Source: Rhodophyticola sp. CCM32
GTDB lineage: Bacteria > Pseudomonadota > Alphaproteobacteria > Rhodobacterales > Rhodobacteraceae
Reading direction: 5' to 3'
Length of the DNA stretch: 64,000 bases
Assembly: GCF_004751985.1 (NCBI RefSeq)
Contig: NZ_CP038492.1
Span: forward strand, 372,001-436,000
A model generated the notes under the pieces. It searched no databases and was not told the DNA's origin. It saw nothing but the letters and a program-made list of their open reading frames with translations. The translations under genes and the position numbers were made by a program. Shown here piece by piece: positions 50,730-59,958 of this stretch; positions within the stretch are counted from its first letter, which is position 1; each line of letters opens with the position of its first letter.

Positions 50730-51658
50730 GCAAGTAAGTCGTTTCTTATCACCACTCTTTCGATGTCTTCAAAGATCAACCGCCCTGTTTCAGTGAATTC
50801 TGCGTTCTTCGAAACTGTTTTGTGCGTCGCAATGATCAGTTTCTTTAACTCTACTAGTCGATCAGCGACGTCTTCACCGGCGTTGGTTAGTTCAGACCTT
50901 GCAAGATCGAGTGCAATGTAGCTACGCACCATAACGAAAAGGGCATGAAACAGGCCAAACATCGGTCTCAAATCATCTCGAAGAGGAGCCTTGAACCGTT
51001 CGGTATCCTTATTCAGAACAAGTGAATCCTGTCCATTAAATGTGAATAGTACGAGATGGCTAAGTTCGTGAACAATATGTTCGATAAAGTAAGCCAGTGT
51101 TCCCTCTGGATCCGCATATATTGTCACGAGACCAAATGCGGTGTAACTGCTTCCTGATCTGACGTAATAATCCTGCGTTCTTCCAGTCAAGATAATTTCA
51201 TCTATTAGAAGCGCCATTTCGTTTGAATACTTTGGAGCAGTTTTTCGTATCACGTCAATTGCTTCAAGAACTAGCACTTTAGAGATGTCGAACTGCTGTT
51301 CGGTAACCTTGCCAATCTTAACACCACTCTCGTCGCGACTCAAAATCTCCAACAGTAGCTCATTTTGCAGAGTCTCTTCATCAGGGTCAAACCTAGAAAT
51401 GCGAACACTTCGGAAATTTGTGCTACTGGTAAAGTCATTGATGCGAGCCAGCAGTTGCTTTGCCTCCTCAAATTCATCCGCCTCAACCTTCCCGACCGAT
51501 AAATTATATAGGGCAAAGTGAGGCCAGCAAAATCGATGGACCAGCCCCTCCAATCCCAATGCAACACTCAGATAAGTCAACGATTCGTTGTAAGGTTTCT
51601 TAATCCGCTGAAGCACTTTATTGGGGTCTGAAGAACCTTCAGTTAACTCAATATCCAT
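50726..51658 (-). CDS. HExxH-motif putative peptide-modifying enzyme (TIGR04267-like, putative aKG-dependent peptide beta-hydroxylase)
   Basis: 310 residues from ATG 51658, preceded by GGAGG. HELSH at residues 197-201 is followed by FKAPLRDDLRPMFGLFHALF at 222-241. This spacing and the aPwRxDpRPxxGLxhaxf wording are those of the 'HEXXH motif' family seen in ribosomal-peptide clusters, some of which are described as 2-oxoglutarate/iron peptide beta-hydroxylases. His197, His201 and His238 are likely metal ligands (inferred). No signal peptide, so it is cytosolic. The gene lies 52 bp after the 28-codon peptide gene, with a hairpin between. A zinc peptidase is the alternative. Confidence 0.82.
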   Translation of the reverse strand: MDIELTEGSSDPNKVLQRIKKPYNESLTYLSVALGLEGLVHRFCWPHFALYNLSVGKVEADEFEEAKQLLARINDFTSSTNFRSVRISRFDPDEETLQNELLLEILSRDESGVKIGKVTEQQFDISKVLVLEAIDVIRKTAPKYSNEMALLIDEIILTGRTQDYYVRSGSSYTAFGLVTIYADPEGTLAYFIEHIVHELSHLVLFTFNGQDSLVLNKDTERFKAPLRDDLRPMFGLFHALFVMVRSYIALDLARSELTNAGEDVADRLVELKKLIIATHKTVSKNAEFTETGRLIFEDIERVVIRNDLLA

Positions 51659-51681
51659 TGATGCCTCCAAATACTGTTGGC

Positions 51682-51704
51682 GGGTGCCCGTTCACCGGGC
51701 ACCC
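51682..51704 (-). promoter_or_regulatory. Hairpin between precursor and modifying-enzyme genes
   Basis: Perfect nine-bp stem GGGTGCCCG/CGGGCACCC with a five-base loop, seven bases after the peptide stop and 24 bases before the enzyme start. No U-run follows on the minus strand. Its place suits partial attenuation or mRNA protection so that more precursor than enzyme is made. Confidence 0.7.
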
Positions 51705-51710
51705 TTGTAG

Positions 51711-51797
51711 TCAGTCCTCGTCGCGCTTCGAGTTGACGGTCCATTCAGCGGACGCTTGTGCTTTGCTCTTCAGGAGTTTTGATTTGTCGATAGTCAT
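51711..51797 (-). CDS. Putative RiPP precursor peptide, 28 aa
   Basis: ATG 51797 to TGA 51711, with an excellent AAAGGAG ribosome-binding site seven bases upstream. The peptide starts MTIDKSKLLKSKAQ, a Lys-rich amphipathic leader-like part, and ends AEWTVNSKRDED, a polar tail with Trp19, Asn22 and acidic residues that could be hydroxylation targets. It has no Cys. It is the first gene of the run with the HExxH enzyme, MFS protein and DUF6817 protein. Short length alone would not support it; the ribosome-binding site, hairpin and neighbours do. Confidence 0.72.
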   Translation of the reverse strand: MTIDKSKLLKSKAQASAEWTVNSKRDED

Positions 51798-52066
51798 GGT
51801 CTTCTCCTTTGTTGAATTGTGCTGTTTGCACGCAATTTAGGGTTGTTTGATTCGCACATCAAAGCAACTCTGAGCATATAACGAGAACTGGTTTCGGCGA
51901 AGTAACGCCCAGATCGGTTTCTCGAGCGTGGGTAAACATACTGACACGACCATAATGATCAATTTATTGGCACCAAATAATCGGCTCGTCGACTGACAAT
52001 GCACAAACCTTTGGCAAAACTCCGTTTGGTTTGTCAGGTTTTTTGGCCGTACTTAAAGAAGCTGAT
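51798..52066. other. Upstream region of the peptide cassette
   Basis: About 270 AT-rich bases between the peptide gene and the IS110 end. It should hold the cassette promoter. On the minus strand TTGCTT (about 51892-51897) is a possible -35, but no convincing -10 follows at normal spacing. No gene seen. Confidence 0.4.
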
Positions 52067-52069
52067 GGG

Positions 52070-53410
52070 GTGGATGGCTCCTGCTCCAACCGGCGTCGCA
52101 ATGCGCCATAATGCAGGTGTCTAAATCTGCTTTGAGAGGAGCCACCCCATGCAAGTTACCACAATCGGCGTTGACCTGGCCAAGAACGTTTTCCAAGTCC
52201 ATGGTATCGCAGAGAACGACGATGTGTTGTTCAACAAGCCCCTGAGACGGGCGCAGTTTCTGCCGTTCTTTGCTAAATTAGAACCCTGCCTGATCGGCAT
52301 GGAGTCTTGCAGCAGCGCCCATCATTGGGCCCGCGAGTTGACGGCCTTGGGCCACGAGGTGCGTTTGATCCCGCCGATGTATGTGAAGCCCTACGTCAAG
52401 CGCGGGAAGTCAGACGCGATCGACGCTGAGGCAATCTGTGAAGCAGTGACACGACCCACGATGCGCTTTGTTGCGATCAAAACGGTTGAGCAACAAGCCT
52501 TGCTATCGCTTCATCGGGCTCGCGACCTTTTGGTCCGTCAAAGGACGCAACTGATCAACGGCCTACGTGGCCTTGTTGCCGAGTTTGGCGTTTACATTCC
52601 GAGAGGGCTGGCTCGGGTGATTGGCTTCGCCGAAAACATCACCCTTGGTGAAGTGCTCGACTTGCCGGACATCGCCAACGAGGTGATCCGCAACCTGTCA
52701 GATCAGCTCATGGCTCTGCATAAGCGGGTCCGATGGTATGAAGAGCGCCTCAAGCAAGTGGCCAAAGAAGATGCGCGTGTCCGTTTGCTGCGCACGATAC
52801 CCGGCGTCGGCGTGGTGACGGCCTCTGCGATCATCGCCAGCATCGGCGACGGGCATCAGTTCCGTAATGGCCGGGAGTTCGCCGCCTGGCTGGGCTTGAC
52901 GCCTGCGAATAAATCCAGCGGAGGAAAGGAAAAGCTGGGGCGGATCACCAAGATGGGCGATCAATATTTGCGATCGTTGCTTGTCGTCGGCATGACATCA
53001 CTGGTCCGACAAACACGGTCCCACCCCGAACGCGCCAGCAAGTGGCTGACGTCACTGCTCGAACGCAAACCTGCGCGTGTTGCAACCGTCGCCATGGCCA
53101 ACAAGACCGCCCGGATCGTCTGGGCTGTCCTGACCCGCGATGAACCCTACAGCCCCCGTGCGGCAGCCTGAGAAGAAAGGAACATCGAGTTAGCAAGACC
53201 CGCGAGATGATGGTGCATAAGTCAGCCGCCAAAACCAGGACACCCCGCCGAATGTCCCGGGCGTCATAGCCCGCTAAGCTGTAAGGGACTTGGTTTGCGG
53301 AACCCATCAGGGCCAGCGGTCACAACCGCGCAAACAGGCCGGACACATGACTGCTTCTGACAAATGCACAAATCAGATCAAAAAGGACTTGCTATGCAGG
53401 AGCCATCCAC
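52070..53410 (+). mobile_element. IS110-family (IS1111 group) insertion sequence
   Basis: A 15-bp inverted pair GTGGATGGCTCCTGC (52070-52084) and its complement (53396-53410) brackets the transposase gene. Subterminal inverted repeats are typical of the IS1111 group. About 240 bp follow the gene inside the element without another ORF, where the guide (bridge) RNA region of this group may lie on either side. Confidence 0.82.
52149..53171 (+). CDS. IS110/IS1111 transposase (DEDD)
   Basis: 340 residues, complete. N-terminal RuvC-like DEDD domain with Asp9 (GVDLAKNVFQVH), IGMESCSSAHHWAREL and KSDAIDAEAICEAV; C-terminal transposase_20 domain with LRTIPGVGVVTASAIIASIGD, EFAAWLGLTPANKSSGGK and the conserved Ser region. 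No disruption seen, so it is probably active. Confidence 0.95.
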   Translation: MQVTTIGVDLAKNVFQVHGIAENDDVLFNKPLRRAQFLPFFAKLEPCLIGMESCSSAHHWARELTALGHEVRLIPPMYVKPYVKRGKSDAIDAEAICEAVTRPTMRFVAIKTVEQQALLSLHRARDLLVRQRTQLINGLRGLVAEFGVYIPRGLARVIGFAENITLGEVLDLPDIANEVIRNLSDQLMALHKRVRWYEERLKQVAKEDARVRLLRTIPGVGVVTASAIIASIGDGHQFRNGREFAAWLGLTPANKSSGGKEKLGRITKMGDQYLRSLLVVGMTSLVRQTRSHPERASKWLTSLLERKPARVATVAMANKTARIVWAVLTRDEPYSPRAAA

Positions 53411-53447
53411 ACAGGACATTCGCTGCGTTGCGCTCGAACGTCCGGTT

Positions 53448-54616
53448 CTAGTCACCTGGAACTGTAATTCGTATCATTGTTTGAACTGAGCTTCAGGAGG
53501 TGATGCGATGGTTGGACGGGTTGCGGATGCGGTGGTGCTGAGCGATGAAGAGCGCCGCTTTCTCGAAGGTCAGGTTCGGCAGCACAAGACGCCCCGGTCT
53601 TTGTCGGATCGCTGTCGGATGATCCTGTTGTGCGCCGAGGGGCTGCCCAGCAAGGAAGTGGCTGCACAGCTTGGCGTGCACGAGCACACGGTGGGCAAAT
53701 GGCGCAGGCGTTTTGCACAGGATCGGATCGAAGGCCTCACCGACGAATACCGCCCCGGTCGCCCGCGCACGGTGTCGGATGAACAGGTGGCCGAGGTGAT
53801 CGAGCGCACGCTGAACACCATGCCAAAGGACGCAACCCACTGGTCGATCCGCTCAATGGCTGCCGCGACGGGGCTGTCTCACACAACAATTCGGCGGATT
53901 TGGAACGCATTCGGGCTACAGCCACACCGCAGCGAGACTTTCAAACTCTCAACCGATCCGCTGTTCGTGGACAAGGTGCAGGATATTGTCGGGTTGTACC
54001 TGTCGCCGCCGAACCGGGCTATCGTGTTGTGCGTAGACGAGAAATCCCAGATTCAAGCGCTGGATCGGGAACAGCCGGTCCTGCCCATGGCGCCCGGCGT
54101 GGCTGAGCGGAGAACTCACACTTACATCCGCCACGGTACGACCTCGCTCTTTGCCGCTCTGGATATTGCCACCGGTGCCGTGATCGGAAAGTGCTACAAA
54201 CGGCATCGTGCAACAGAGTTTCCGGACTTTCTCAAAAAGATCGACCGGCACGTGCCCGCAGGCCCCGACGTGCATATCGTCATGGACAATTATGCCACCC
54301 ACAAGACGCCGAGGGTCAAGGCTTGGCTGGCGCGCCGCCCGCATTGGCACGTCCACTTCACGCCTACGTCAGCGTCATGGATCAACCAGGTGGACCGCTG
54401 GTTCGCCGAATTGACCCGCAAGCAGCTACAGCGGGGCGTGCACCGATCAACCGTAGAGTTGGAGGCCGACATTGTGGCATTCATCGAGGCCCACAACGAG
54501 AACCCAACGCCGTACAAGTGGGTCAAATCCGCAGACGAAATCCTCGCATCCGTCAAACGGTTCTGCCAGCAAACTCAGCAAACCTTATGCCGCGAACTTT
54601 AGATACAGGTGACTAG
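53448..54616 (+). mobile_element. IS630-family insertion sequence
   Basis: Perfect 11-bp inverted ends CTAGTCACCTG (53448-53458) and CAGGTGACTAG (54606-54616) around a single transposase gene. The TA in the tips fits IS630 target duplication. Its right tip was later the target of the adjoining IS5 element. Confidence 0.88.
53508..54602 (+). CDS. IS630 transposase
   Basis: 364 residues, intact. N-terminal helix-turn-helix ([24 protein letters not shown]), a linker, then the DDE domain with [26 protein letters not shown] and [19 protein letters not shown]. Complete and potentially active. Confidence 0.95.
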   Translation: MVGRVADAVVLSDEERRFLEGQVRQHKTPRSLSDRCRMILLCAEGLPSKEVAAQLGVHEHTVGKWRRRFAQDRIEGLTDEYRPGRPRTVSDEQVAEVIERTLNTMPKDATHWSIRSMAAATGLSHTTIRRIWNAFGLQPHRSETFKLSTDPLFVDKVQDIVGLYLSPPNRAIVLCVDEKSQIQALDREQPVLPMAPGVAERRTHTYIRHGTTSLFAALDIATGAVIGKCYKRHRATEFPDFLKKIDRHVPAGPDVHIVMDNYATHKTPRVKAWLARRPHWHVHFTPTSASWINQVDRWFAELTRKQLQRGVHRSTVELEADIVAFIEAHNENPTPYKWVKSADEILASVKRFCQQTQQTLCREL

Positions 54617-55443
54617 GGCGTAGACCTATAAATGGCGATGTGCTTCAAGATGTGAAATCTGGGAGGTTTCATGTCGTCGAATTTCCGGCTCACCGAAGAA
54701 CAGTTCAATAAAATCAGTCCTTTGCTGCCAAACAAGCCCCGAGGCGTGCCACGGGTGGATGATCGTCGTGTCTTGTCCGGGATCATTTTCTGTATCCAGC
54801 GAGGCTATCGCTGGTCCGATGTGCCGCCCGAATATGGCCCGGCAAAGACGCTCTACAACCGCTGGAAACGTTGGTCCGAGGCAGGCGTTTTCGAACGTGT
54901 CTTTGACGCGCTGGCGCGCGAGACGGCCGACCTGTCGACACTCATGATCGATGCGAGCCATGTCAAAACGCATCGGATCGCAGCGAACGGTGTCAAAAAA
55001 ACAGCCCGGGCGGACGGAGCATCGGCAAGACCAAAGGCGGGCTGAATTCGAAGCTGCATCTGGTTTGCGACGGTGGCGGTTGCCCGGTTCACTTGGGGCT
55101 GACTGCGGGAAATCGGGCCGATATTTCCCAAGCACGCCAGTGCCTTGAACCCTATGTCGCCAAAGGCTGCACCGTCATCGCGGACCGTGGCTATGACGCC
55201 AATCACCTGCGTGACTGGCTGACCAAGGCAGAGGCAACAGCCTGCATCCCGCCCCGCAAAAACCGCAAGGTGCAGTTTGAATATGACGCAGATCTCTACA
55301 AAACCCGCAATATCGTAGAGCGCATGTTCAATCGCCTGAAAGACTGGCGACAACTCAGCCTGCGCACATTCCGATGCCCCAACACCTTCCTCGCGGCCGC
55401 CCACATCGCCGCTACAGTGATTTGGTTCTTATGAGTCTACGCC
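54617..55443 (+). mobile_element. IS5-family (IS427 group) insertion sequence inserted in the IS630 tip
   Basis: Inverted ends GGCGTAGAC (54617) and GTCTACGCC (to 55443), flanked on both sides by CTAG (54613-54616 and 55444-55447), a four-base target duplication. Removing the element restores the sequence GACTAGGTGATTGG at the IS630 edge. About 827 bp. Confidence 0.85.
54671..55434 (+). CDS. IS5/IS427 transposase produced by programmed -1 frameshift
   Basis: OrfA (54671-55045) opens LTEEQFNKISPLLPNKPRG and runs to DASHVKTHRIAANG. At A7 (54995-55001) a -1 shift leads into OrfB with KGGLNSKLHLV, VIADRGYDANHLR and RNIVERMFNRLKDWRQL. The joined DDE enzyme is complete. The slippery A7 is the known IS427 arrangement, also present in the second IS5 at 61.6-62.4 kb. 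Confidence 0.88.
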
Positions 55444-55641
55444 CTAGGTGATTGGCTCAGTTTTTGACGCGAAGGCCAAAGTTATCTAACGTCCAACAAC
55501 GTCTCTGCACCCTCTTAGTCCTCGTCGGGAGACTGCTGGCTGTTCGGCGCATTATTCATATGTGCCGGCCTTGCATTTTGCGTTACAGCGTTTCGAACCC
55601 CTGTTGAAATACAGCTGGTCACAGGACCCGAGAGCACGCGC

Positions 55642-57057
55642 ATGTTTCTGAGCATCTTTGACATCTTCAAGATCGGGATCGGCCCGTCCTCGTCTCACAC
55701 CATGGGCCCGATGAGCGCGGCGGCGCGGTTTCTGGACGATCTGCGCGGCGGCCGCGAGAAAGAGCCGGGGGCCGGTGATCCGGCGCGGCTGGCCTGTTCG
55801 CTGCATGGGTCACTGGCCTTTACCGGCAAGGGCCATGCGACGGATCGGGCGGTGATCCTCGGGCTTTGCGGGCTGACCCCCGCCACGCTGGACCCGGATC
55901 AGGCGGAAACACTGGAGGCTGAGCTGCGGGCCAGGGGCCAGGTCACGCCGCCGGGTCTGCCGCAGATGCGGTTCGATCCGGCCACGGATCTGGTCTTCGA
56001 CTATGAGACAATCCTGCCGGGCCATGCCAACGGGATGATCCTGCGGGCTTTTGACACAAACGGAAACCTCCATATGGAGGAAACCTATTATTCCATCGGC
56101 GGCGGGTTTGTGATGACGGCGGCGGAACTGGCGGCGCAGGAACAGGGCCGCGCGGGTCAACTGCATGCGGAGCAGGAGCATGTGGACTATCCCTATCCGT
56201 TCGGGTCCGCGGCTGAGATGCTGGCGATGGGCCGGGCCTCCGGCAAGTCCATTGTCGAGATGAAATGGGCCAATGAGACAGCGGGGCGCGGTCGGACAGA
56301 GGTGGCCGGGCAGCTTGATACCCTGCGGACCGCAATGGAGGCCTGCCTGGATCGCGGGCTGCGTATGGATGGCGAGTTGCCCGGCGGCTTGCGGGTGAAG
56401 CGTCGTGCCAGGGCAATTCATGACCAGTTGCAGGCCGAGGCGGGCAGCAACATCGCGCAGCCGCATGTGGTGAATGACTGGTTGAGCGTCTATGCCATGG
56501 CCGTGAATGAAGAGAATGCCGCAGGCGCGCGTGTGGTCACCGCACCAACCAACGGGGCGGCAGGCGTGATCCCGGCGGTTTTGCGCTATTACCGCAGCCA
56601 TTGTATCGGCGCGACGGAGCACGGCAGCACGGATTTTCTGATGGCGGCAGCAGCGATCGGCGGTTTGATCAAGTACAATGCCTCAATCTCGGGGGCCGAG
56701 GTTGGATGCCAGGGTGAGGTCGGCTCGGCTGCGGCGATGGCGGCGGCAGGTCTCTGCGCGGCTTTGGGGGGCACGAATGAGCAGGTGGAAAATGCGGCAG
56801 AGATCGCTTTGGAGCATCATCTGGGGATGACCTGCGACCCGGTGGGCGGTCTGGTGCAGGTGCCCTGTATCGAACGCAACGGGCTGGGTGCGATCAAGGC
56901 GGTGTCGGCGGCGTCACTGGCCCTGCGCGGCGATGGTACGCATTTCATGCCGCTGGACAATTGTATCGAGACGATGCGCCAGACCGGGCTGGACATGAAC
57001 ACCAGATATAAAGAGACCAGCCAGGGCGGTCTGGCGGTGAACCTGCCGGAATGCTGA
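55642..57057 (+). CDS. sdaA: L-serine ammonia-lyase
   Basis: 471 residues. Starts [23 protein letters not shown], the SdaA N-terminus. The catalytic domain has [35 protein letters not shown], and [17 protein letters not shown] with the [4Fe-4S]-binding Cys residues. It deaminates L-serine to pyruvate. First core gene after the island; 197 bp of IS-flanking sequence precede it. Convergent with the LacI-type regulator, 19 bp apart. Confidence 0.96.
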   Translation: MFLSIFDIFKIGIGPSSSHTMGPMSAAARFLDDLRGGREKEPGAGDPARLACSLHGSLAFTGKGHATDRAVILGLCGLTPATLDPDQAETLEAELRARGQVTPPGLPQMRFDPATDLVFDYETILPGHANGMILRAFDTNGNLHMEETYYSIGGGFVMTAAELAAQEQGRAGQLHAEQEHVDYPYPFGSAAEMLAMGRASGKSIVEMKWANETAGRGRTEVAGQLDTLRTAMEACLDRGLRMDGELPGGLRVKRRARAIHDQLQAEAGSNIAQPHVVNDWLSVYAMAVNEENAAGARVVTAPTNGAAGVIPAVLRYYRSHCIGATEHGSTDFLMAAAAIGGLIKYNASISGAEVGCQGEVGSAAAMAAAGLCAALGGTNEQVENAAEIALEHHLGMTCDPVGGLVQVPCIERNGLGAIKAVSAASLALRGDGTHFMPLDNCIETMRQTGLDMNTRYKETSQGGLAVNLPEC

Positions 57058-57076
57058 TCCCCGGCCGACGGGTGTT

Positions 57077-58102
57077 TCAGGCCCGTGGGCGAACGGTTTC
57101 ACCTTCAAGGAATGTCGGTTCCAGTGCGATCAGCGCGTCTGACAGGGCATTGGCGGCAATCAGTTCGGCGGCCTTCGCGCCGATCTCGGTCCGGCAACTG
57201 TCCATCGTGGCGATCCGCATCGGCAACCCGTCCAGCACATCGAAAGAATTGAACCCGGCCAGCCCGATATCATCTGGAATACGCATTCCGTTTTCCAGAC
57301 AGTAGAGCAACCCGCCGGCGGCGTTCATATCGGTGTTGTAATAGAGAAAATCGAGATCCGGCAGGCGGGTCAGCATCTCTGCGGTCATTTTACGACCGGT
57401 GCCAAAGCCCGACATGCCTTCATAGAAACAACTGTCGGCAAGCGCGACCCCGGCCTCGTCCAGACCTTTGCGGAACCCTTCAAGGCGCTTGCGGGCGCGA
57501 TGATCCCCGCCCGAGCCAGAGCCGAGATAGCCGATCCGGCGATAGCCCCGGGCGATGATCTCACGGGCCATATCCTGACCCGCCCTGATATGTGAAATCC
57601 CCACCGCCGCGGCAACCGGGTCACCATCGACATCCATCACCTCGACTACGGGAATGCCGGCATTGCGCATCATCGCCCGCGCCGCAGTTGTGTGTTCCAG
57701 CCCCGCGACGATCAGGCCCGAGGGCCGCCAGGAGAGCATCTCATAGATGACTTTTTCTTCGGTATCGGGGTCGTAATGCGAGGTGCCGATGACCGGTTGC
57801 AGCGGTGTGTCATCCAGCATCTTGCCGATGCCGCCCAGGATATCAGGGAATACCATATTGGACAAAGACGGGATCACCACACCCACCAGATTGACCCGGT
57901 TCGAGGCCAGCGCCCCGGCAATCTTGTTAGGCACATAGCCCAGTTCGCGCGCGGCCTCGAACACCCTGACGCGGGTGCGATCAGACACATCACCCCTGTT
58001 GCGCAGCACACGGCTGACGGTCATTTCCGACACACCTGCCGCCTCGGCGACATCGCGGAGGGTCAGTTGAGGTTTGCCGTCAAAAGGGTTGCGTCCGCGC
58101 AA
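57077..58102 (-). CDS. LacI-family transcriptional regulator, GntR (gluconate)-like
   Basis: 341 residues from TTG 58102; no ATG is available in the right place. N-terminal HTH TLRDVAEAAGVSEMTVSRVL, hinge region, then a periplasmic-binding-like core (LVGVVIPSLSNMVFPDILGG, GYRRIGYLGSGSGGDHRARKR, GLAGFNSFDVLD). The wording is nearest to gluconate repressor GntR in the LacI family. Regulated genes are not adjacent: sdaA is convergent. The ligand remains unproven. Confidence 0.88.
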   Translation of the reverse strand: MRGRNPFDGKPQLTLRDVAEAAGVSEMTVSRVLRNRGDVSDRTRVRVFEAARELGYVPNKIAGALASNRVNLVGVVIPSLSNMVFPDILGGIGKMLDDTPLQPVIGTSHYDPDTEEKVIYEMLSWRPSGLIVAGLEHTTAARAMMRNAGIPVVEVMDVDGDPVAAAVGISHIRAGQDMAREIIARGYRRIGYLGSGSGGDHRARKRLEGFRKGLDEAGVALADSCFYEGMSGFGTGRKMTAEMLTRLPDLDFLYYNTDMNAAGGLLYCLENGMRIPDDIGLAGFNSFDVLDGLPMRIATMDSCRTEIGAKAAELIAANALSDALIALEPTFLEGETVRPRA

Positions 58103-58218
58103 AATGCCGTTCCGTTTTTTGTGTCTGCCCTTGTGTTGATACGCGGTCCGGTTTTGCTTGTCCAAGGGAATGGCGATGCTTGCACCGCCTGTCAAAATCG
58201 CCCAGAAACGAAACGCAC

Positions 58219-58295
58219 GGCCCCGTGGCTCAACTGGATAGAGCAGCCCCCTCCTAAGGGGCAGGTTGCAGGTTCGAATCCTGCCGGGGTCGCCA
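58219..58295 (+). tRNA. tRNA-Arg (anticodon CCT)
   Basis: 77 nt with encoded CCA. Acceptor GGCCCCG/CGGGGTC pairs (one G-T), D arm GGCTCAACTGGATAGAGC, anticodon stem GCCCC/GGGGC with loop CTCCTAA, T loop GGTTCGAATC. tRNA-Arg(CCT) is a common integration site; mobilization genes begin just downstream. Confidence 0.95.
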
Positions 58296-58450
58296 AAAAC
58301 ACCTGAAAAATATGACTTATTTTCAGCCTGTTGTGCAGAAGCGTGCAGAAACGCCCGTTTCGTTTTCCGCCAAATTCTCCGAAAACGACCGAAATCTCGT
58401 ACAAAACCTGTACAAAATTCGCACGTCCGTGCGGCTTTTGGGGCGTTCTC

Positions 58451-59305
58451 GTGAGCTGGCGGGTGGCAAATGCGTGCGCCGAGCGGAAATTCGGAAGTGC
58501 CACGCGCAAGCAGATCATCATGTTCCTGGCGGACAAGGCGTCGGATGATGGTTCGGGTATCTGGTGCTCGAAAGGCACGATCCAGCGGCATACGGAGTTG
58601 GGGGAGACGACGGTCAAACGGACGATCCGGGAGTTCCTGAAGGAAGGCATCCTGGTCGAGACCGGCGCGCGGGGGTGCAAGAACGGATTCACGGTCGTAT
58701 ATCGGATCGACCTCGCCCGGATCGATGCGCTGGAACTGACTGCCGAGCCCGATATCGAGACGGGGGCCACAGTGGACCCCGTCCAGACTGGACCCGGAAC
58801 GGGGGCCACAGTGGCCGGGGTACCGTGGCCACCACGGCCCCCAAACCATCCTAAAACCATCCATAAACCACCTACGCGTGAACGCGGGGCGGGGGCGGAT
58901 GAAGAGGCTGAGAAGGTGTTGGCAGCCTATCCGCCCGACCGTCTGCGCGGTAAGGCTGAGTGCTTCAACCGGATCAGGGACACCCTGGATTCAGGGACGG
59001 AGGCGGAGGACCTGTTGCAGGCAGTGACGGCCTACGCCACGGAGAGCGCGGGCTTTACCCGCTCGAAGGTCTGTTTCTCGGACAACTGGTTCAAGTCGGG
59101 GCGATGGCGCGTCTATGTCGAGGACATTGCCAAGAACCGCGAAGCGACGACGGCCAAGAAAGCCGAGATGTTGGCAGGCTTGGCAAACTGGGTCACAGAT
59201 CGCCATCCGCTTTGCCGCCACATCACGCCCGGTCAGATCGATGCACTCTTGGCCGCAGAGCTGGTGACGCAGGCCCAAATCCAAGCCGCAGGTCTCAGAT
59301 CATGA
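58451..59305 (+). CDS. Helix-turn-helix protein of plasmid/mobile-element type
   Basis: 284 residues from GTG 58451 (SWRVANACAERKFGSATRKQIIMFLAD). A winged-helix HTH_36-like domain covers about 15-85 (WCSKGTIQRHTELGETTVKRTIREF), then a Pro/Thr-rich linker (PPRPPNHPKTIHKPP) and a C-terminal helical domain. Such proteins are found beside mob genes on plasmids and integrated elements and may control replication or transfer. Its stop overlaps mobC (ATGA). Confidence 0.78.
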   Translation: MSWRVANACAERKFGSATRKQIIMFLADKASDDGSGIWCSKGTIQRHTELGETTVKRTIREFLKEGILVETGARGCKNGFTVVYRIDLARIDALELTAEPDIETGATVDPVQTGPGTGATVAGVPWPPRPPNHPKTIHKPPTRERGAGADEEAEKVLAAYPPDRLRGKAECFNRIRDTLDSGTEAEDLLQAVTAYATESAGFTRSKVCFSDNWFKSGRWRVYVEDIAKNREATTAKKAEMLAGLANWVTDRHPLCRHITPGQIDALLAAELVTQAQIQAAGLRS

Positions 59306-59958
59306 CCGCAACCGATCCGACCGAAGAGCAATCAGCAAGGCGACCCATGTCATACGCTGACGCTGCTGACACGGGACCTTGCGAGGGGCGGCAAGCCTCC
59401 CCTTCGAACCCCACCGGCGCGGGCACAGCCCGCGCCAAAGAGCCGCTGAGCGAGACCTTCGTCTTCCGCTGCACCGCGGCAGAGAAGGCCCAGTTGCGCG
59501 CCAAGGCCGAGGCCGCTGGCCTGCCTGCCGCGACGCTTCTACGCGAGGCGCTTGGCCTCACCGAGGCCCGTCGCCGCAAGCCGGTCCCGCGTGTCGATCC
59601 GGCGCTGGTGCTCGCCGTCGGGCGTATCGGCGGCAACCTTAATCAGATCGCCCGCTGGCTGAACCATGCCATGAAAGTTGGCCGCGCCGATCTCGACACG
59701 CTGACCGTCGCGCGTCGCCTTGTGGTGATCGAACGCCAGCTCGCCGCGCTCCTCGATGACCCGCGCGCAAGGACGGGACGAGCTGCACTCCTGGATACAG
59801 GACCAGATCGACATTGGCCTGATCACCGACCGCGCGACGATGATCGACGCCCTCACCGACGCGGGCTTCGACCTGCCGCGCATCGGCAAGGCCTACATCA
59901 CTGCCCGCGATCCCGAAACCGGCGAACGCTGGCGGTTGAAAGGAGAGATTTTCCATGA
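59302..59958 (+). CDS. mobC: MobC-like mobilization protein with an out-of-place C-terminal extension
   Basis: 218 residues. Residues 50-155 have the ribbon-helix MobC pattern: SETFVFRCTAAEKAQLRAKAEAAGL, ALVLAVGRIGGNLNQIARWLN. MobC proteins help the relaxase open oriT. After about residue 155 (LAALLDD) the reading becomes Arg/His-rich and looks like an unrelated frame; it overlaps the relaxase fragment. A deletion that joined mobC to the relaxase middle explains this. Confidence 0.75.
   Translation: MTATDPTEEQSARRPMSYADAADTGPCEGRQASPSNPTGAGTARAKEPLSETFVFRCTAAEKAQLRAKAEAAGLPAATLLREALGLTEARRRKPVPRVDPALVLAVGRIGGNLNQIARWLNHAMKVGRADLDTLTVARRLVVIERQLAALLDDPRARTGRAALLDTGPDRHWPDHRPRDDDRRPHRRGLRPAAHRQGLHHCPRSRNRRTLAVERRDFP

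Noticed and set aside
51682-51704. Hairpin after the peptide gene as a true intrinsic terminator
   Set aside because: No T-run follows on the minus strand; the downstream genes lack another promoter that I can see, so partial attenuation is more likely.
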